A DNA stretch of 64,000 nucleotides, from NCBI RefSeq assembly GCF_022761125.1, contig NZ_JAKWJR010000001.1:592190-656189 (forward strand), read 5' to 3'. Made by a program: the position numbers and the translations under genes. Each line of letters starts with the position of its first letter. Position 1 is the first letter of the stretch. Positions 17,011 to 29,112 of this stretch are shown piece after piece. The notes beneath the pieces are model-generated. The model had not been told where the DNA came from. It saw only the letters and a program-made list of their open reading frames with translations, and did no database searches. The DNA comes from Nocardioides sp. SR21. GTDB lineage: Bacteria > Actinomycetota > Actinomycetes > Propionibacteriales > Nocardioidaceae.

Positions 17011-18573
17011 GTGTCAGACAACCGCATCCCGATCAAGCGCGCCCTGGTCTCCGTCTACGACAAGACCGGTCTCGAGGACCTGGTCCGCGGCCTGCACGAC
17101 GCCGGCGTCGCGCTGGTGTCGACCGGCGGCTCCGCGGCGCTGATCGAGCGCCTCGGCGTGCCGGTGACCAAGGTCGAGGACCTCACCGGCTTCCCCGAGT
17201 GCCTCGACGGCCGGGTCAAGACGCTGCACCCCCGGGTGCACGCGGGCATCCTCGCCGACCGCCGCCTCGACACCCACGTCCAGCAGCTCGCCGACCTCGG
17301 CGTCGAGCCGTTCGACCTGGTGATCTCGAACCTCTACCCGTTCGTGCAGACCGTCGCCTCCGGCGCGAGCCCCGACGAGTGCGTCGAGCAGATCGACATC
17401 GGCGGCCCGTCGATGGTCCGCGCCGCGGCCAAGAACCACCCGTCGGTCGCGATCGTCACCTCGCCCGACAGCTACGCCGACGTCCTCGAGGCGGTCGCCG
17501 CCGGCGGCTTCACGATCGACCAGCGGCGCGCGCTGGCCGCCGAGGCGTTCGTGCACACCGCGTCGTACGACGTCGCGGTCGCGTCGTGGATGGGCAACGT
17601 GCTCACCGACTCGTCCGAGGGCACCGGCTTCCCCGCATGGGTCGGCGGCACCTACGAGAAGGCCGCGGTGCTCCGGTACGGCGAGAACCCGCACCAGAAG
17701 GCCGCGCTGTACCTCAACGGCTTCGGGCCGGCCGGGCTCGCCCAGGCCGAGCAGCTGCACGGCAAGGAGATGTCGTACAACAACTACGTCGACACCGACG
17801 CCGCGCGTCGCGCTGCGAACGACTTCGACGAGCCCGCCGTCGCGATCATCAAGCACGCCAACCCGTGCGGCATCGCGGTCGGCACCGACATCGCCCAGGC
17901 CCACCAGCGCGCCCACGAGTGCGACCCGGTCTCGGCGTTCGGCGGCGTGATCGCCGCGAACCGGCCGGTCTCGGTCGAGATGGCCCGCCAGGTCGCTGAG
18001 GTCTTCACCGAGGTGATCGTCGCGCCCGGGTACGACGAGGGCGCGGTCGAGATCCTGCAGGGCAAGAAGAACATCCGGATCCTCGTGGCCGACACCGCGG
18101 CCGGCTCCCCGGTCGAGACCCGCCCGATCTCCGGTGGGCTGCTGATGCAGCAGGTCGACCACGTCGACGCCGAGGGCGACGACCCGTCGACCTGGACGCT
18201 GGCCACCGGCGAGGCCGCCTCGCCCGAGGTGCTCGCGGACCTCGCGTTCGCCTGGAAGGCGTGCCGCGCGGTGAAGTCGAACGCGATCCTGCTCGCCAAG
18301 GACGGCGCCTCGGTCGGCGTCGGCATGGGCCAGGTCAACCGGGTCGACTCCTGCAAGCTCGCCGTCGAGCGGGCGGGGGAGCGGGCGGTCGGCTCGGTCG
18401 CCGCCTCCGACGCGTTCTTCCCGTTCGAGGACGGCCCGCAGATCCTGATCGACGCGCAGGTCGCCGCGATCGTGCAGCCGGGCGGCTCGGTCCGCGACGA
18501 GCTGACCATCGAGGCATGCAAGGCGGCCGGCGTGACGATGTACTTCACCGGCACCCGGCACTTCTTCCACTGA
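17011..18573 (+). CDS. purH: Bifunctional AICAR formyltransferase/IMP cyclohydrolase
   Basis: PurH catalyses the last two steps of IMP synthesis. The 520-residue product has an N-terminal IMP cyclohydrolase domain ([20 protein letters not shown], then [15 protein letters not shown]) and a C-terminal AICAR transformylase domain ([33 protein letters not shown]). GGAG lies about 9 nt before the GTG at 17011. A ZTP riboswitch precedes it. Repeats separate it from folD, which supplies its formyl donor. Confidence 0.96.
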   Translation: MSDNRIPIKRALVSVYDKTGLEDLVRGLHDAGVALVSTGGSAALIERLGVPVTKVEDLTGFPECLDGRVKTLHPRVHAGILADRRLDTHVQQLADLGVEPFDLVISNLYPFVQTVASGASPDECVEQIDIGGPSMVRAAAKNHPSVAIVTSPDSYADVLEAVAAGGFTIDQRRALAAEAFVHTASYDVAVASWMGNVLTDSSEGTGFPAWVGGTYEKAAVLRYGENPHQKAALYLNGFGPAGLAQAEQLHGKEMSYNNYVDTDAARRAANDFDEPAVAIIKHANPCGIAVGTDIAQAHQRAHECDPVSAFGGVIAANRPVSVEMARQVAEVFTEVIVAPGYDEGAVEILQGKKNIRILVADTAAGSPVETRPISGGLLMQQVDHVDAEGDDPSTWTLATGEAASPEVLADLAFAWKACRAVKSNAILLAKDGASVGVGMGQVNRVDSCKLAVERAGERAVGSVAASDAFFPFEDGPQILIDAQVAAIVQPGGSVRDELTIEACKAAGVTMYFTGTRHFFH

Positions 18574-18603
18574 GCCACGGCGAGGCCGAGGCGTGCAGTG
18601 GCA

Positions 18604-18713
18604 AGGTCGAGTGCGCCCGCGACCGAGGGACGAGGTCGTGACGGCGTGGACCGAGACCTGCCCCATGACGGGTCTCGATACGCCGCCTCGTTCCTCGGCG
18701 GCTACTCGACCAC
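18604..18713. repeat. Degenerate copy of the GGTCGAGTAG/GTATCGAGACC repeat pair
   Basis: A forward, decayed element (GGTCGAGTGCG to ACCGAGACC) is followed by an inverted one (GGGTCTCGATACG to GCTACTCGACCACC), giving an imperfect inverted pair in the 169-bp purH-folD gap. This is the only copy of the family lying between co-directional genes. Confidence 0.8.
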
Positions 18714-18742
18714 CGACGAATCATGAGTGAAAGGATGCGGTC

Positions 18743-19588
18743 GTGACTGCACAGAAGCTGGACGGCACCGCCACGCTCAAGGCGATCAAGGCCGACCTCA
18801 CCGCGCGGGTGGCGAAGCTGCGCGAGCAGGGCGTCGTGCCCGGGCTCGGCACGGTGCTGGTCGGGGACGACCCGGGCTCGCACTGGTACGTCGGCGCCAA
18901 GCACAAGGACTGCGCCGAGATCGGCATCGAGTCGATCCGCGTCGACCTCCCGGCCACGGCCACGCAGGCCGAGGTCGAGGCGGAGATCGACCGGCTGAAC
19001 GCCGACCCCGCGTGCACCGGGTTCATCGTGCAGCAGCCGACCGGGCTCGACGAGTTCCGGCTGCTCTCGCGCGTCGACCCCGACAAGGACGTCGACGGCC
19101 TGCACCCGGTCAACCTCGGTCGCCTGGTGCTGGGGGAGAAGGGCTCGCTGCCCTGCACCCCGATCGGCTGCATCGAGCTGCTGCGCCGCCACGGCGTGGA
19201 GCTCAACGGTGCCGAGGTCGTCGTGGTCGGTCGAGGTCTCACCGTCGGCCGCCCGATGGGCCTGCTCCTCACCCGGCGCAGCGAGAACTCCACGGTCACG
19301 CTCTGCCACACCGGCACCCGCGACCTGGCCGCGCACACCCGCAACGCCGACGTGATCGTCGCCGCCGCCGGTGTGCCCGGCATCATCCGCGGTGACATGG
19401 TCAAGCCCGGCGCCGCCGTACTCGACGTGGGCGTCTCGCGGGTCGACGGCAAGATCGCCGGCGACGTCGCCGATGACGTGTGGGACGTCGCGGGCTGGGT
19501 GTCGCCGAACCCGGGCGGCGTCGGCCCGATGACCCGCGCGATGTTGCTGTCGAACATCGTCACGACCGCCGAGCAGTCGGTGGCGTGA
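18743..19588 (+). CDS. folD: Bifunctional methylene-THF dehydrogenase/methenyl-THF cyclohydrolase
   Basis: FolD interconverts 5,10-methylene-THF and 10-formyl-THF with NADP, supplying the formyl donor for PurN and PurH. The 281-residue product shows [18 protein letters not shown] with the following K (KHKDC), [19 protein letters not shown], the Rossmann segment [15 protein letters not shown] and the C-terminal PGGVGPMT. It starts with GTG at 18743, with AAAGGA about 8 nt upstream. Its stop overlaps the next start by GTGA. Confidence 0.95.
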   Translation: MTAQKLDGTATLKAIKADLTARVAKLREQGVVPGLGTVLVGDDPGSHWYVGAKHKDCAEIGIESIRVDLPATATQAEVEAEIDRLNADPACTGFIVQQPTGLDEFRLLSRVDPDKDVDGLHPVNLGRLVLGEKGSLPCTPIGCIELLRRHGVELNGAEVVVVGRGLTVGRPMGLLLTRRSENSTVTLCHTGTRDLAAHTRNADVIVAAAGVPGIIRGDMVKPGAAVLDVGVSRVDGKIAGDVADDVWDVAGWVSPNPGGVGPMTRAMLLSNIVTTAEQSVA

Positions 19589-19932
19589 ACGACCTCCAGC
19601 CACCGCAGAACGAGCCCGAGCCGGTCTCGGCGGAACCCGAGCCGGTCGAGGGCGGGCGTCGCTACCCGTCCACGATCGGGGGCGCGTTCTACCTGGTCGT
19701 GCTCGCGGTCGTCGCGGTCTCGATCGGGATCGTCGCGTCCGGCAACTGGCGGCTCGGGGTGAGATGGTTCGGCGGTGCGCTGGTGTTCGCGGCGCTGGTC
19801 CGCGCGCTGCTGCCGGCCAAGGACGCCGGCATGCTCGCCGTACGCCGCCGCTGGTGGGACTGCCTCCTGCTGGCGGGGAGCGGCGCGGCGCTGATCTTCC
19901 TCGCGATCTCGATCCCGGACCAGCCGGTGTAG
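19585..19932 (+). CDS. DUF3017 small membrane protein
   Basis: A 115-residue protein with an acidic, Pro/Glu-rich N-terminus and three predicted membrane segments ([53 protein letters not shown]). Position between folD and mdh and coupling to folD match the actinobacterial family DUF3017, whose function is unknown. It uses GTG at 19585, overlapping the folD stop. Confidence 0.85.
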   Translation: MNDLQPPQNEPEPVSAEPEPVEGGRRYPSTIGGAFYLVVLAVVAVSIGIVASGNWRLGVRWFGGALVFAALVRALLPAKDAGMLAVRRRWWDCLLLAGSGAALIFLAISIPDQPV

Positions 19933-19940
19933 GTCTCAGC

Positions 19941-20042
19941 CGTCGCAGTTTCACCATGTTATGGAGGTGAACCTGCACTTCTCATGGCCTGCACGCCGTG
20001 GGAAGTGCAGGCTCGTCTGCATCACCTGGTGAAACTGCGACG
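19941..20042. repeat. 102-nt imperfect palindrome
   Basis: The left arm starts GTCGCAGTTTCACCA and the right arm ends TGGTGAAACTGCGAC, a perfect 15-bp pairing. Further in, CCTGCACTTC pairs with GAAGTGCAGG. The two 41-nt arms agree at most positions and enclose about 19 nt. It begins 9 bp after the DUF3017 stop, in the 494-bp gap between convergent genes that contains only repeats and hairpins. Confidence 0.8.
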
Positions 20043-20118
20043 ACGCCCTGACATGCCGAAGCGGCGCAGTCCCGTGGGACGACGCCCTGACATGCCGAAG
20101 CGGCGCAGTCCCGTGGGA
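20041..20118. repeat. 39-bp tandem duplication
   Basis: Two identical 39-bp copies (20041-20079, 20080-20118) start CGACGCCCTGACATGCCG. The second copy supplies the left arm of the terminator hairpin that follows, so the duplication has added a spare left arm in front of it. Confidence 0.88.
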
Positions 20119-20131
20119 CTGCGCCGCTTCG
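20096..20131. terminator. Strong hairpin terminator between DUF3017 and mdh
   Basis: A perfect 17-bp stem (CGAAGCGGCGCAGTCCC with its complement) closes on a 2-nt loop. It lies between convergent genes and can act in both directions. No U tract follows. Confidence 0.8.
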
Positions 20132-20136
20132 TGTGG

Positions 20137-20430
20137 CCTCGATACGCCGGTCGCGGCTTCGTTCCTCAGCCGCGCGGCTACTCGACCTGGCTGCTGGATC
20201 CCAGCCTTCGCGAGCTCAGGCTGGGGCAGCTCAGCCTCGATACGCCGGTCGCGGCTTCGTTCCTCAGCCGCGCGGCTACTCGACCTGGCTGCTGGATCCC
20301 AGCCTTCGCGAGCTCAGGCTGGGGCAGCTCAGCCTCGATACGCCGGTCGCGGCTTCGTTCCTCAGCCGCGCGGCTACTCGACCTGGCTGCTGGATCCCAG
20401 CCTTCGCGAGCTCAGGCTGGGGCAGCTCAG
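20137..20430. repeat. Three tandem 98-bp repeats reaching into the mdh stop codon
   Basis: Units at 20137-20234, 20235-20332 and 20333-20430 are identical or nearly so. Each begins CCTCGATACGCCGGTCGCGG, contains CGGCTACTCGACC (inverted form of the dispersed repeat) and ends CTGGGGCAGCTCAG. The last copy contains the TGA stop of mdh (20427-20429 on the minus strand). Confidence 0.93.
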
Positions 20431-21413
20431 ATCAGGCCGAGCTCGGTGACCGCGTTGCGCTCGTCGGCGAGCTCGGCGGTCGAGGCGTCGATCTTGGCGC
20501 GCGAGAAGTCGTCGATCTCGAGGCCCTGGACGATCTCCCAGTCGCCGTTCTTCGTGGTGACCGGGAACGAGGAGATCAGGCCCTCCGGGACGCCGTAGGA
20601 GCCGTCGGAGACGACCGCCATCGACACCCAGTCACCCTCGGGGGTGCCGTGCAGCCAGTCGCGGGCGGCGTCGACGGTGGCCGACGCGGCCGAGGCGGCC
20701 GACGACGAGCCGCGGGCGTCGATGATCGCGGCGCCGCGCTTGGCGACGGTCGGGATGAACGTGTCGGCGATCCACGCCTGGTCGTTCACGACCTCGGCGG
20801 CGTTCTTGCCGGCGATCTCGGCGTGGAAGATGTCGGGGTACTGGGTGGCCGAGTGGTTGCCCCAGATCGTCATCTTCTTGATGTCGGTGACCGCGGCGCC
20901 GGTCTTCGCGGCCAGCTGCGAGATCGCGCGGTTGTGGTCGAGGCGGGTGAGCGCCGAGAACCGGTTCTGCGGGATGTCGGGGGCGTTCGTCATCGCGATC
21001 AGCGCGTTGGTGTTGGCCGGGTTGCCGGTGACGCCGATGCGGACGTCGTCGGCGGCGACCTTGTTGAGGGCCTTGCCCTGGGCGGTGAAGATCGCGCCGT
21101 TGGCCGACAGCAGGTCGCCACGCTCCATGCCCGGGCCGCGCGGGCGGGCGCCGACGAGCAGCGCGAGGTTCACGCCGTCGAAGATCTTCTCGGCGTCGTC
21201 GCCGATCTCGACGCCGGCGAGGTTCGGGAACGCGCAGTCGTCGAGCTCCATCACGACGCCCTCGAGCGCCTTGAGCGCGGGCGTGATCTCCAGCAGCCGC
21301 AGCTCGATCGGGCGGTCACCGAGCAGCGAGCCGCTCGCCAGACGGAACAGCAGGCTGTAGCCGATCTGGCCGGCGGCGCCGGTCACGGCGACCTTCAACG
21401 GGGTAGAGCTCAC
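20427..21413 (-). CDS. mdh: Malate dehydrogenase
   Basis: NAD-dependent oxidation of malate to oxaloacetate in the TCA cycle. The 328-residue product shows the Rossmann start [27 protein letters not shown] (substrate loop arginines), [19 protein letters not shown] and the catalytic histidine in [11 protein letters not shown]. This is the cytosolic-type MDH usual in actinobacteria, following purH-folD-DUF3017 as in relatives. Its C-terminus is normal, but the stop codon lies inside a tandem repeat. Confidence 0.96.
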   Translation of the reverse strand: MSSTPLKVAVTGAAGQIGYSLLFRLASGSLLGDRPIELRLLEITPALKALEGVVMELDDCAFPNLAGVEIGDDAEKIFDGVNLALLVGARPRGPGMERGDLLSANGAIFTAQGKALNKVAADDVRIGVTGNPANTNALIAMTNAPDIPQNRFSALTRLDHNRAISQLAAKTGAAVTDIKKMTIWGNHSATQYPDIFHAEIAGKNAAEVVNDQAWIADTFIPTVAKRGAAIIDARGSSSAASAASATVDAARDWLHGTPEGDWVSMAVVSDGSYGVPEGLISSFPVTTKNGDWEIVQGLEIDDFSRAKIDASTAELADERNAVTELGLI

Positions 21414-21510
21414 GACGACTCCTTCAGGCGATGGTCACTTCTGCCTTCCGACGCTAGCAGCGGAGCGGGGTCTCGTCGCACGCGGCCTCCGGGGCTGGGA
21501 TGCTGGGCAC

Positions 21511-22182
21511 ATGACGAGGTGGGGGAGTACGGCGCTGCTCCCTCTGCTCCTCGTCCTCGCCGCCTGCGGCAGCGCCTCGGTGTCCAGCCCGCCGAGCGGT
21601 GTGGACGAGCTGGTGATCCCGACACCGGGCCCGGACCCGGCCGACTTCGTCGACACCGTCGACAACCCGTGGTTCCCCCTCGAGCCCGGCACGACCTGGA
21701 CCTACACGGTCAACGACACCGCCGGCGCGCACCCGATGACCGTCACCGTGGAGCCCGGCCCCGAGGTCGCCGGCGTACCGACGACCGCGCGGGTGACCAC
21801 CGAGGGCGAGAGGGTCCTGACCGACTGGTTCGCCCAGGACGACCGCGGCAACGTCTGGTGGTTCGGCCGGGAGGACAGCTGGGAGGCCGGCGTCGACGGC
21901 GCCGAGGCCGGGCTCGCGATGGCCGAGACCCCGCGCGTCGGCGACGGCTACCGGCCGGCGTTCGCTCCGGGGGTCTCCGAGGACACCGCGACCGTCACCT
22001 CGCTCGACGACCGGGTCACCGTGCCGGTCGGCACGTTCGAGACGCTGCTCGTCGACGGCCGCTCCGAGCTGGAGCCGGGGGTGCACACGGAGTGGTCGTA
22101 CGCCGAGGGGCTCGGCCTGGTCGCCGAGCAGGTCGTGTCCGGCAGCTACCGGTCCGTACGCCTGGAGCGCGTGGAGCCCTGA
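21511..22182 (+). CDS. Putative lipoprotein of unknown function
   Basis: A 223-residue protein with a lipoprotein signal (TALLPLLLVLAAC, lipobox LAAC) and a beta-rich mature region beginning VDNPWFPLEPGTTWTYTV. The pattern of repeated W/Y and T/V strands (DRGNVWWFGRED, VGTFETLLVDGRS, HTEWSYAEGLGLVAE) resembles secreted proteins of unknown function found in actinobacteria. It is divergent from mdh and convergent with the aquaporin gene, ending 3 bp from it. Confidence 0.8.
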   Translation: MTRWGSTALLPLLLVLAACGSASVSSPPSGVDELVIPTPGPDPADFVDTVDNPWFPLEPGTTWTYTVNDTAGAHPMTVTVEPGPEVAGVPTTARVTTEGERVLTDWFAQDDRGNVWWFGREDSWEAGVDGAEAGLAMAETPRVGDGYRPAFAPGVSEDTATVTSLDDRVTVPVGTFETLLVDGRSELEPGVHTEWSYAEGLGLVAEQVVSGSYRSVRLERVEP

Positions 22183-22185
22183 CCG

Positions 22186-23247
22186 CTACTGGCGGATCTG
22201 GGTCCCGCCGTCGCCGGGCTCGCCCTCGGGCCACTGGTTCTCCGAGGCCGGGGGCGCGGCCTGCTGCCGAGCGGCCTGCTCCTCGGCCTCCTGCTGCGCG
22301 GCCTGGTGGGCCCGCCACTGCTCGGGGGTGTGGCCGACCGGGTGCCACTGCTGGCCGACCGGGTCCCACTGCCACCCGTCCTGCACGATCGGGGCGGCGG
22401 CGGAGTACCCCGACGAGCCCGAGGAGCCCGGGGAGCCGGCGTCCTCCTGGTTCCACTGCTGCTGGTACTGGTCCGGGCCGTCGACGACCCGCGACCGGCC
22501 GAACGTGAGGCCGGAGCCCGGGATCGGGTCGGCTCCCCGGCCGAACACGAACGGGTACGCGAGGCCGGCCAGGGCCGCGCCGATCGTCGGGGCCAGGATG
22601 AACAGCCACAGCTGCTCGATCGCGTCGGGTCCGGCGAACAGGGCCGGGCCGATCGAGCGGGCCGGGTTCACGGACGTACCGGTGGCCGGGATCATCACGA
22701 AGTGGATCGCGGCCAGCGTGAAGCCGATCGCGAGCGGCGCCAGCGCCGGGTGCTCGAAGCGCTCGTCGGTCACGGAGAGGATCACGGTCACGAACACCGC
22801 GGTCATCACCAGCTCGAGCAGGAACGCCGCCCACCACTCGTAGCCGCTGCCCACGTCGCCGAAGGCGTTCTGCCCCATGTTGCCCTCGGCGTCGAAGTCC
22901 GCGAAGCCCTGCAGCAGCACGAACAGCGCGAGCGCGCCGAGCAGGGCGCCAGCCAGCTGCGCGACGACGTACGGCCCGACGTTCTTCCAGGTCATCCGGC
23001 CGCTGAGTGCGGCACCGACGGACACCGCCGGGTTGAAGTGCGCGCCGGAGATCCGTCCGACCGCGTAGACCATCACCATCACCGCGATGCCGAAGGTCAG
23101 GCCGATCGTGGTGTTGTCGCTGCCCACCCCGCCGTAGGTCGGATAGACGACCGACCCGCAGCCGAAGAACACCAGGACGAACGTCCCGATCACCTCGGCC
23201 GTGAGCTTGTGCTGGATCGTGGGCGTGGTGGGCTCGGCCATGCGCAT
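22186..23247 (-). CDS. MIP family channel (aquaporin/glycerol facilitator) with long C-terminal tail
   Basis: A 353-residue major intrinsic protein for water or small solutes. Six membrane segments and both NPA motifs are visible (HFNPAVSVGAAL and SVNPARSIGPALF); the second ends in R, as usual for the selectivity filter. The first 245 residues cover the channel; the remaining 100 form a hydrophilic tail with WQWDPVGQQWHPVG and a Gln/Glu/Ala-rich stretch, which is not part of the channel family. I start at ATG 23247 because GAGGGG lies about 5 nt upstream; ATG 23241 is the alternative. Confidence 0.88.
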   Translation of the reverse strand: MRMAEPTTPTIQHKLTAEVIGTFVLVFFGCGSVVYPTYGGVGSDNTTIGLTFGIAVMVMVYAVGRISGAHFNPAVSVGAALSGRMTWKNVGPYVVAQLAGALLGALALFVLLQGFADFDAEGNMGQNAFGDVGSGYEWWAAFLLELVMTAVFVTVILSVTDERFEHPALAPLAIGFTLAAIHFVMIPATGTSVNPARSIGPALFAGPDAIEQLWLFILAPTIGAALAGLAYPFVFGRGADPIPGSGLTFGRSRVVDGPDQYQQQWNQEDAGSPGSSGSSGYSAAAPIVQDGWQWDPVGQQWHPVGHTPEQWRAHQAAQQEAEEQAARQQAAPPASENQWPEGEPGDGGTQIRQ

Positions 23248-23287
23248 GCTCCCCTCGGAGGGCGTCCCCTCGAACGCCTGCCCCTGA

Positions 23288-26087
<2,800 letters not shown>

Positions 26088-26088
26088 G

Positions 26089-27711
26089 TCAGTAGCGGTA
26101 GCCGGACACCAGGTCCTGGAGCTGGCTGGACATCCGGGACAGCTCGGCCACGGCACCGTGGAGGTGCTGGACGCCCTCGTTGGTGTCGTTGGACGCGCTG
26201 GCGACACCACCGATGTTGCCGGCGATCTCGCCGGTGCCGGAGGCGGCCTCGTGGACGTTCCGGTTCATCTCCTGCGTGGTGAGCGTCTGCTCCTCGACCG
26301 CTGCGGCGATTGTGGTCTGGGAGTCGCTGATCCGGGTGACGACCTCGCCGATCTGCGAGATCGCGTCGACAGCGCTGGCGCTGTCGGCCTGGATGGCCTG
26401 GACCCGGCGGGCGATGTCCTCGGTGGCCCGCGCGGTCTCCTGAGCGAGCTCCTTGACCTCGTTGGCCACGACCGCGAAGCCCTTGCCGGCCTCGCCGGCG
26501 CGCGCGGCCTCGATGGTCGCGTTGAGCGCGAGCAGGTTGGTCTGCTCGGCGATCGAGGTGATCGCCTTGATGACGTCACCGATCTCCTGGGAGCTCGTGC
26601 CGAGCTTGCCGACGGTCACGCTGGTCTGCTCGGCGGTGTGCACGGCCTCGGTGGCCACCGTGACGGCCTCGTTGGCGCTCCGGGCGATCTCGTGGATCGA
26701 GGCGCCCATCTGCTCGGCCCCGGCGGCGACGGTCTGCACGTTCTGCGAGACGACGTCGGCGGCGGCGCTAACGATCGCGGCCTGCGAGGTCGTCTCGTGG
26801 GAGGAGGCGGAGATCGTGTTGGAGGTGACCTCGATCTCCTCGGCCGTGCTCGCGACCAGGGTCGCCGACTCGGCCAGCGTGGAGATGATCTCGCGCAGCG
26901 AGCCGACGGTCGTGTCGAACGACGCGGCCAGCTGGCCGAGCTCGTCCTTCTGGCTGATGCCGGCCGAGGCGGTGAGGTCGCCCTCGGCCACCTTGCCGAG
27001 AGCGTCCACGCACGCGCGCACCGGGCGGACGATCGAGCGGGTGACGGCGATGCCGAGGACCACGGCGAGCGCGAGCGCCACGGCGACCACGCCGAAGATC
27101 AGGGTCATCGACTTGTCCGCGGCAGCGTCGGACTTCTTCGCGAGGGCGTCGGTCCGCTTGCTGATGTCGGCCGAGAGTGCGTCGGCGGAGTCGAGGAGCG
27201 CGAGCCAGGAGTCCGCGAGCTCACCCGAGTTCATCACGTCGAACACCGGCCCGAGGTTCTCCGGGTCCGCCTTGCCGAGCATCTCGGTCCACGCGTGCGA
27301 GGCGGCGAAGAAGTCGTCCCACTGCTGCGAGATCGTGGCGAACTGCGCACGCTCGGACGCGGTCATCGCGTCGGTGTCGACGCCGGCGAGGACGTCGTAC
27401 ACGACGCCCTCGGCCTCGATCAGGCCGGACATGTTGTCCGCCTTCGGGAGGACGGCGGCCGCCGGGTCGCCGGTCGTGGCGGCCTCGGCGTAGATGTAGC
27501 CCTGCCAGCCGCTCACGTTCTCGTCGAGGCGACGCAGCTCGTTGATGTCGTCGCGGACGCTCGCCAGCCGCTCGCCGTCGTCACGCAGCGAGACCTGCTC
27601 CTTGGCCGCCACCACGCCGGTGGCGCCGACGACGACGAGCAGGAGGCAGAGCAGGCCGAAGGCCGCGCCCAGCCGACGACCCACGGACAGGTCTTTCATG
27701 ATCTTGCGCAC
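26089..27711 (-). CDS. Methyl-accepting chemotaxis protein
   Basis: A transmembrane chemoreceptor of about 540 residues. A short basic N-terminus leads to membrane segment 1 (about 20-42), a helical periplasm-side sensor of the four-helix-bundle type (about 43-205), membrane segment 2, a HAMP domain starting at TRSIVRPV, and a long coiled-coil signalling domain whose hairpin tip reads [18 protein letters not shown], then [15 protein letters not shown] favour the GTG at 27711, which has GAGGTG 8 nt upstream; ATG 27699 is possible. It should signal through CheA/CheW, which are encoded outside the window. The ligand is unknown. Confidence 0.92.
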   Translation of the reverse strand: MRKIMKDLSVGRRLGAAFGLLCLLLVVVGATGVVAAKEQVSLRDDGERLASVRDDINELRRLDENVSGWQGYIYAEAATTGDPAAAVLPKADNMSGLIEAEGVVYDVLAGVDTDAMTASERAQFATISQQWDDFFAASHAWTEMLGKADPENLGPVFDVMNSGELADSWLALLDSADALSADISKRTDALAKKSDAAADKSMTLIFGVVAVALALAVVLGIAVTRSIVRPVRACVDALGKVAEGDLTASAGISQKDELGQLAASFDTTVGSLREIISTLAESATLVASTAEEIEVTSNTISASSHETTSQAAIVSAAADVVSQNVQTVAAGAEQMGASIHEIARSANEAVTVATEAVHTAEQTSVTVGKLGTSSQEIGDVIKAITSIAEQTNLLALNATIEAARAGEAGKGFAVVANEVKELAQETARATEDIARRVQAIQADSASAVDAISQIGEVVTRISDSQTTIAAAVEEQTLTTQEMNRNVHEAASGTGEIAGNIGGVASASNDTNEGVQHLHGAVAELSRMSSQLQDLVSGYRY

Positions 27712-27909
27712 TGCGAGGACACCTCTTCCAAGGCATGGAGACATGCCAGCGATGGCTGACGTTCCTCCCGTCGGCAGGCAGTGGCCCGACCTGAGCCCGG
27801 ACCGGGTTAAGGAACCGTCACGGAATAGGTCACTCGGCCGTTCCGTTGGAGACTGGCAGTGCTGCGTACGCCGTCAGCCGACCCGACCCGACGACCGGAA
27901 GTGCTCTGC

Positions 27910-29112
27910 GTGACGACGACCACCTCTGCCCCCGCCGAGATCTCGGCGACGCGGGCCGCGCACTTCCGGCTGGCCGTCTTCGCGCTCGCCGTCGGCGGCT
28001 TCGCGATCGGCACGACCGAGTTCGTGACGATGGGTCTGCTCCCGCAGATCGCCGAGGGCGTCGGCGTCTCGATCCCGGCCGCCGGCAACGTGATCGCGGC
28101 GTACGCGCTCGGGGTCGTCGTCGGCGCCCCGCTGATCGCGGTGTTCGGCGCCAAGCTGCCGCGCCGGGCCCTGCTGGTCTGGCTGATGGTCGCGTACGCC
28201 GTCTTCAACGTGCTGAGCGCGGCCGCGAACAGCTACGGCGTCCTGTTCTTCGCCCGCTTCCTCGACGGCCTGCCGCACGGCGCCTACTTCGGCGTCGCCT
28301 CGCTCGTCGCAGCCAGCATGGCCGCGCCCGAGCGGCGCGGTCGTGCCGTGGCCAGCGTGATGCTCGGCCTGTCGGTCGCGAACGTGATCGGCGTTCCGGT
28401 GGCGACCTGGCTCGGTCAGCAGCTCGGTTGGCGGGTGGCGTACCTCTCCGCGGCCGGCCTCGCGCTGCTGACGGTCGTGCTGGTGCTCGCGTTCGTGCCG
28501 TCCTGCCCGGGCAACCCGGAGGCGACCGGCCGCCGGGAGCTGCAGTTCTTCCGCAACGGGCAGGCGATGCTCACGCTGCTGGCCGGCGCCGTGGGCTTCG
28601 GCGGCATGTTCGCGGTCTACTCCTACATCGCCCCGCTCGTCACCGACGTCGGCGGGCTGGGGGACTCGGCGGTCCCGGTGTTCACGGCCGTGTTCGGCCT
28701 CGGCATGGTGGCCGGCACCTGGGTCGCGGGCCGGCTGGGCGACTGGTCGGTGTTCCGCACCCTGATCTGGTCGGGGATCGGGTCCGGCCTGGTGATGCTG
28801 CTGGTGTGGGCGACCGCGCCGTGGGGCTGGGGCCTGATGCCGGCGATCTTCCTGGTCACCGCGATCGGCTCGGTGCTGGTCATCAACCTGCAGCTGCGGC
28901 TGATGGCGGTCTCGGGCGAGGCCCAGACTCTCGGCGCGGCCATGAACCACGCCTCGCTCAACCTGGCGAACGCGCTCGGCGCCTGGCTCGGCGGGGTCGT
29001 GATCGCCGCGGGCTACGGCTACCGATCGCCCGCGCTCGTCGGCGCGGCGCTGTCGGTGCTCGGTGTCGGCGTGCTCCTCTGGTCGGCCCACTCGGCGCGC
29101 AGCAGGTCGTAG
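27910..29112 (+). CDS. MFS transporter, DHA1 family (chloramphenicol-efflux-like)
   Basis: A 400-residue major facilitator protein with about 12 membrane segments. The start FALAVGGFAIGTTEFVTMGLL and the loop FGAKLPRRALLVWLM are characteristic of the DHA1 subgroup that includes AraJ/YdhP and Cmx-type chloramphenicol exporters, so drug or sugar export is likely. I choose GTG 27910, with GGAAG about 9 nt upstream; GTG 27859 and 27901 are in frame. The 3' end overlaps the convergent GNAT gene by 94 bp. Substrate cannot be told from sequence. Confidence 0.85.
   Translation: MTTTTSAPAEISATRAAHFRLAVFALAVGGFAIGTTEFVTMGLLPQIAEGVGVSIPAAGNVIAAYALGVVVGAPLIAVFGAKLPRRALLVWLMVAYAVFNVLSAAANSYGVLFFARFLDGLPHGAYFGVASLVAASMAAPERRGRAVASVMLGLSVANVIGVPVATWLGQQLGWRVAYLSAAGLALLTVVLVLAFVPSCPGNPEATGRRELQFFRNGQAMLTLLAGAVGFGGMFAVYSYIAPLVTDVGGLGDSAVPVFTAVFGLGMVAGTWVAGRLGDWSVFRTLIWSGIGSGLVMLLVWATAPWGWGLMPAIFLVTAIGSVLVINLQLRLMAVSGEAQTLGAAMNHASLNLANALGAWLGGVVIAAGYGYRSPALVGAALSVLGVGVLLWSAHSARSRS

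Noticed and set aside
27712..27909. FliA-type flagellar promoter before the chemoreceptor gene
   Set aside because: No GCCGATAA-like -10 with a matching TAAA-type -35 was found in the divergent gap.
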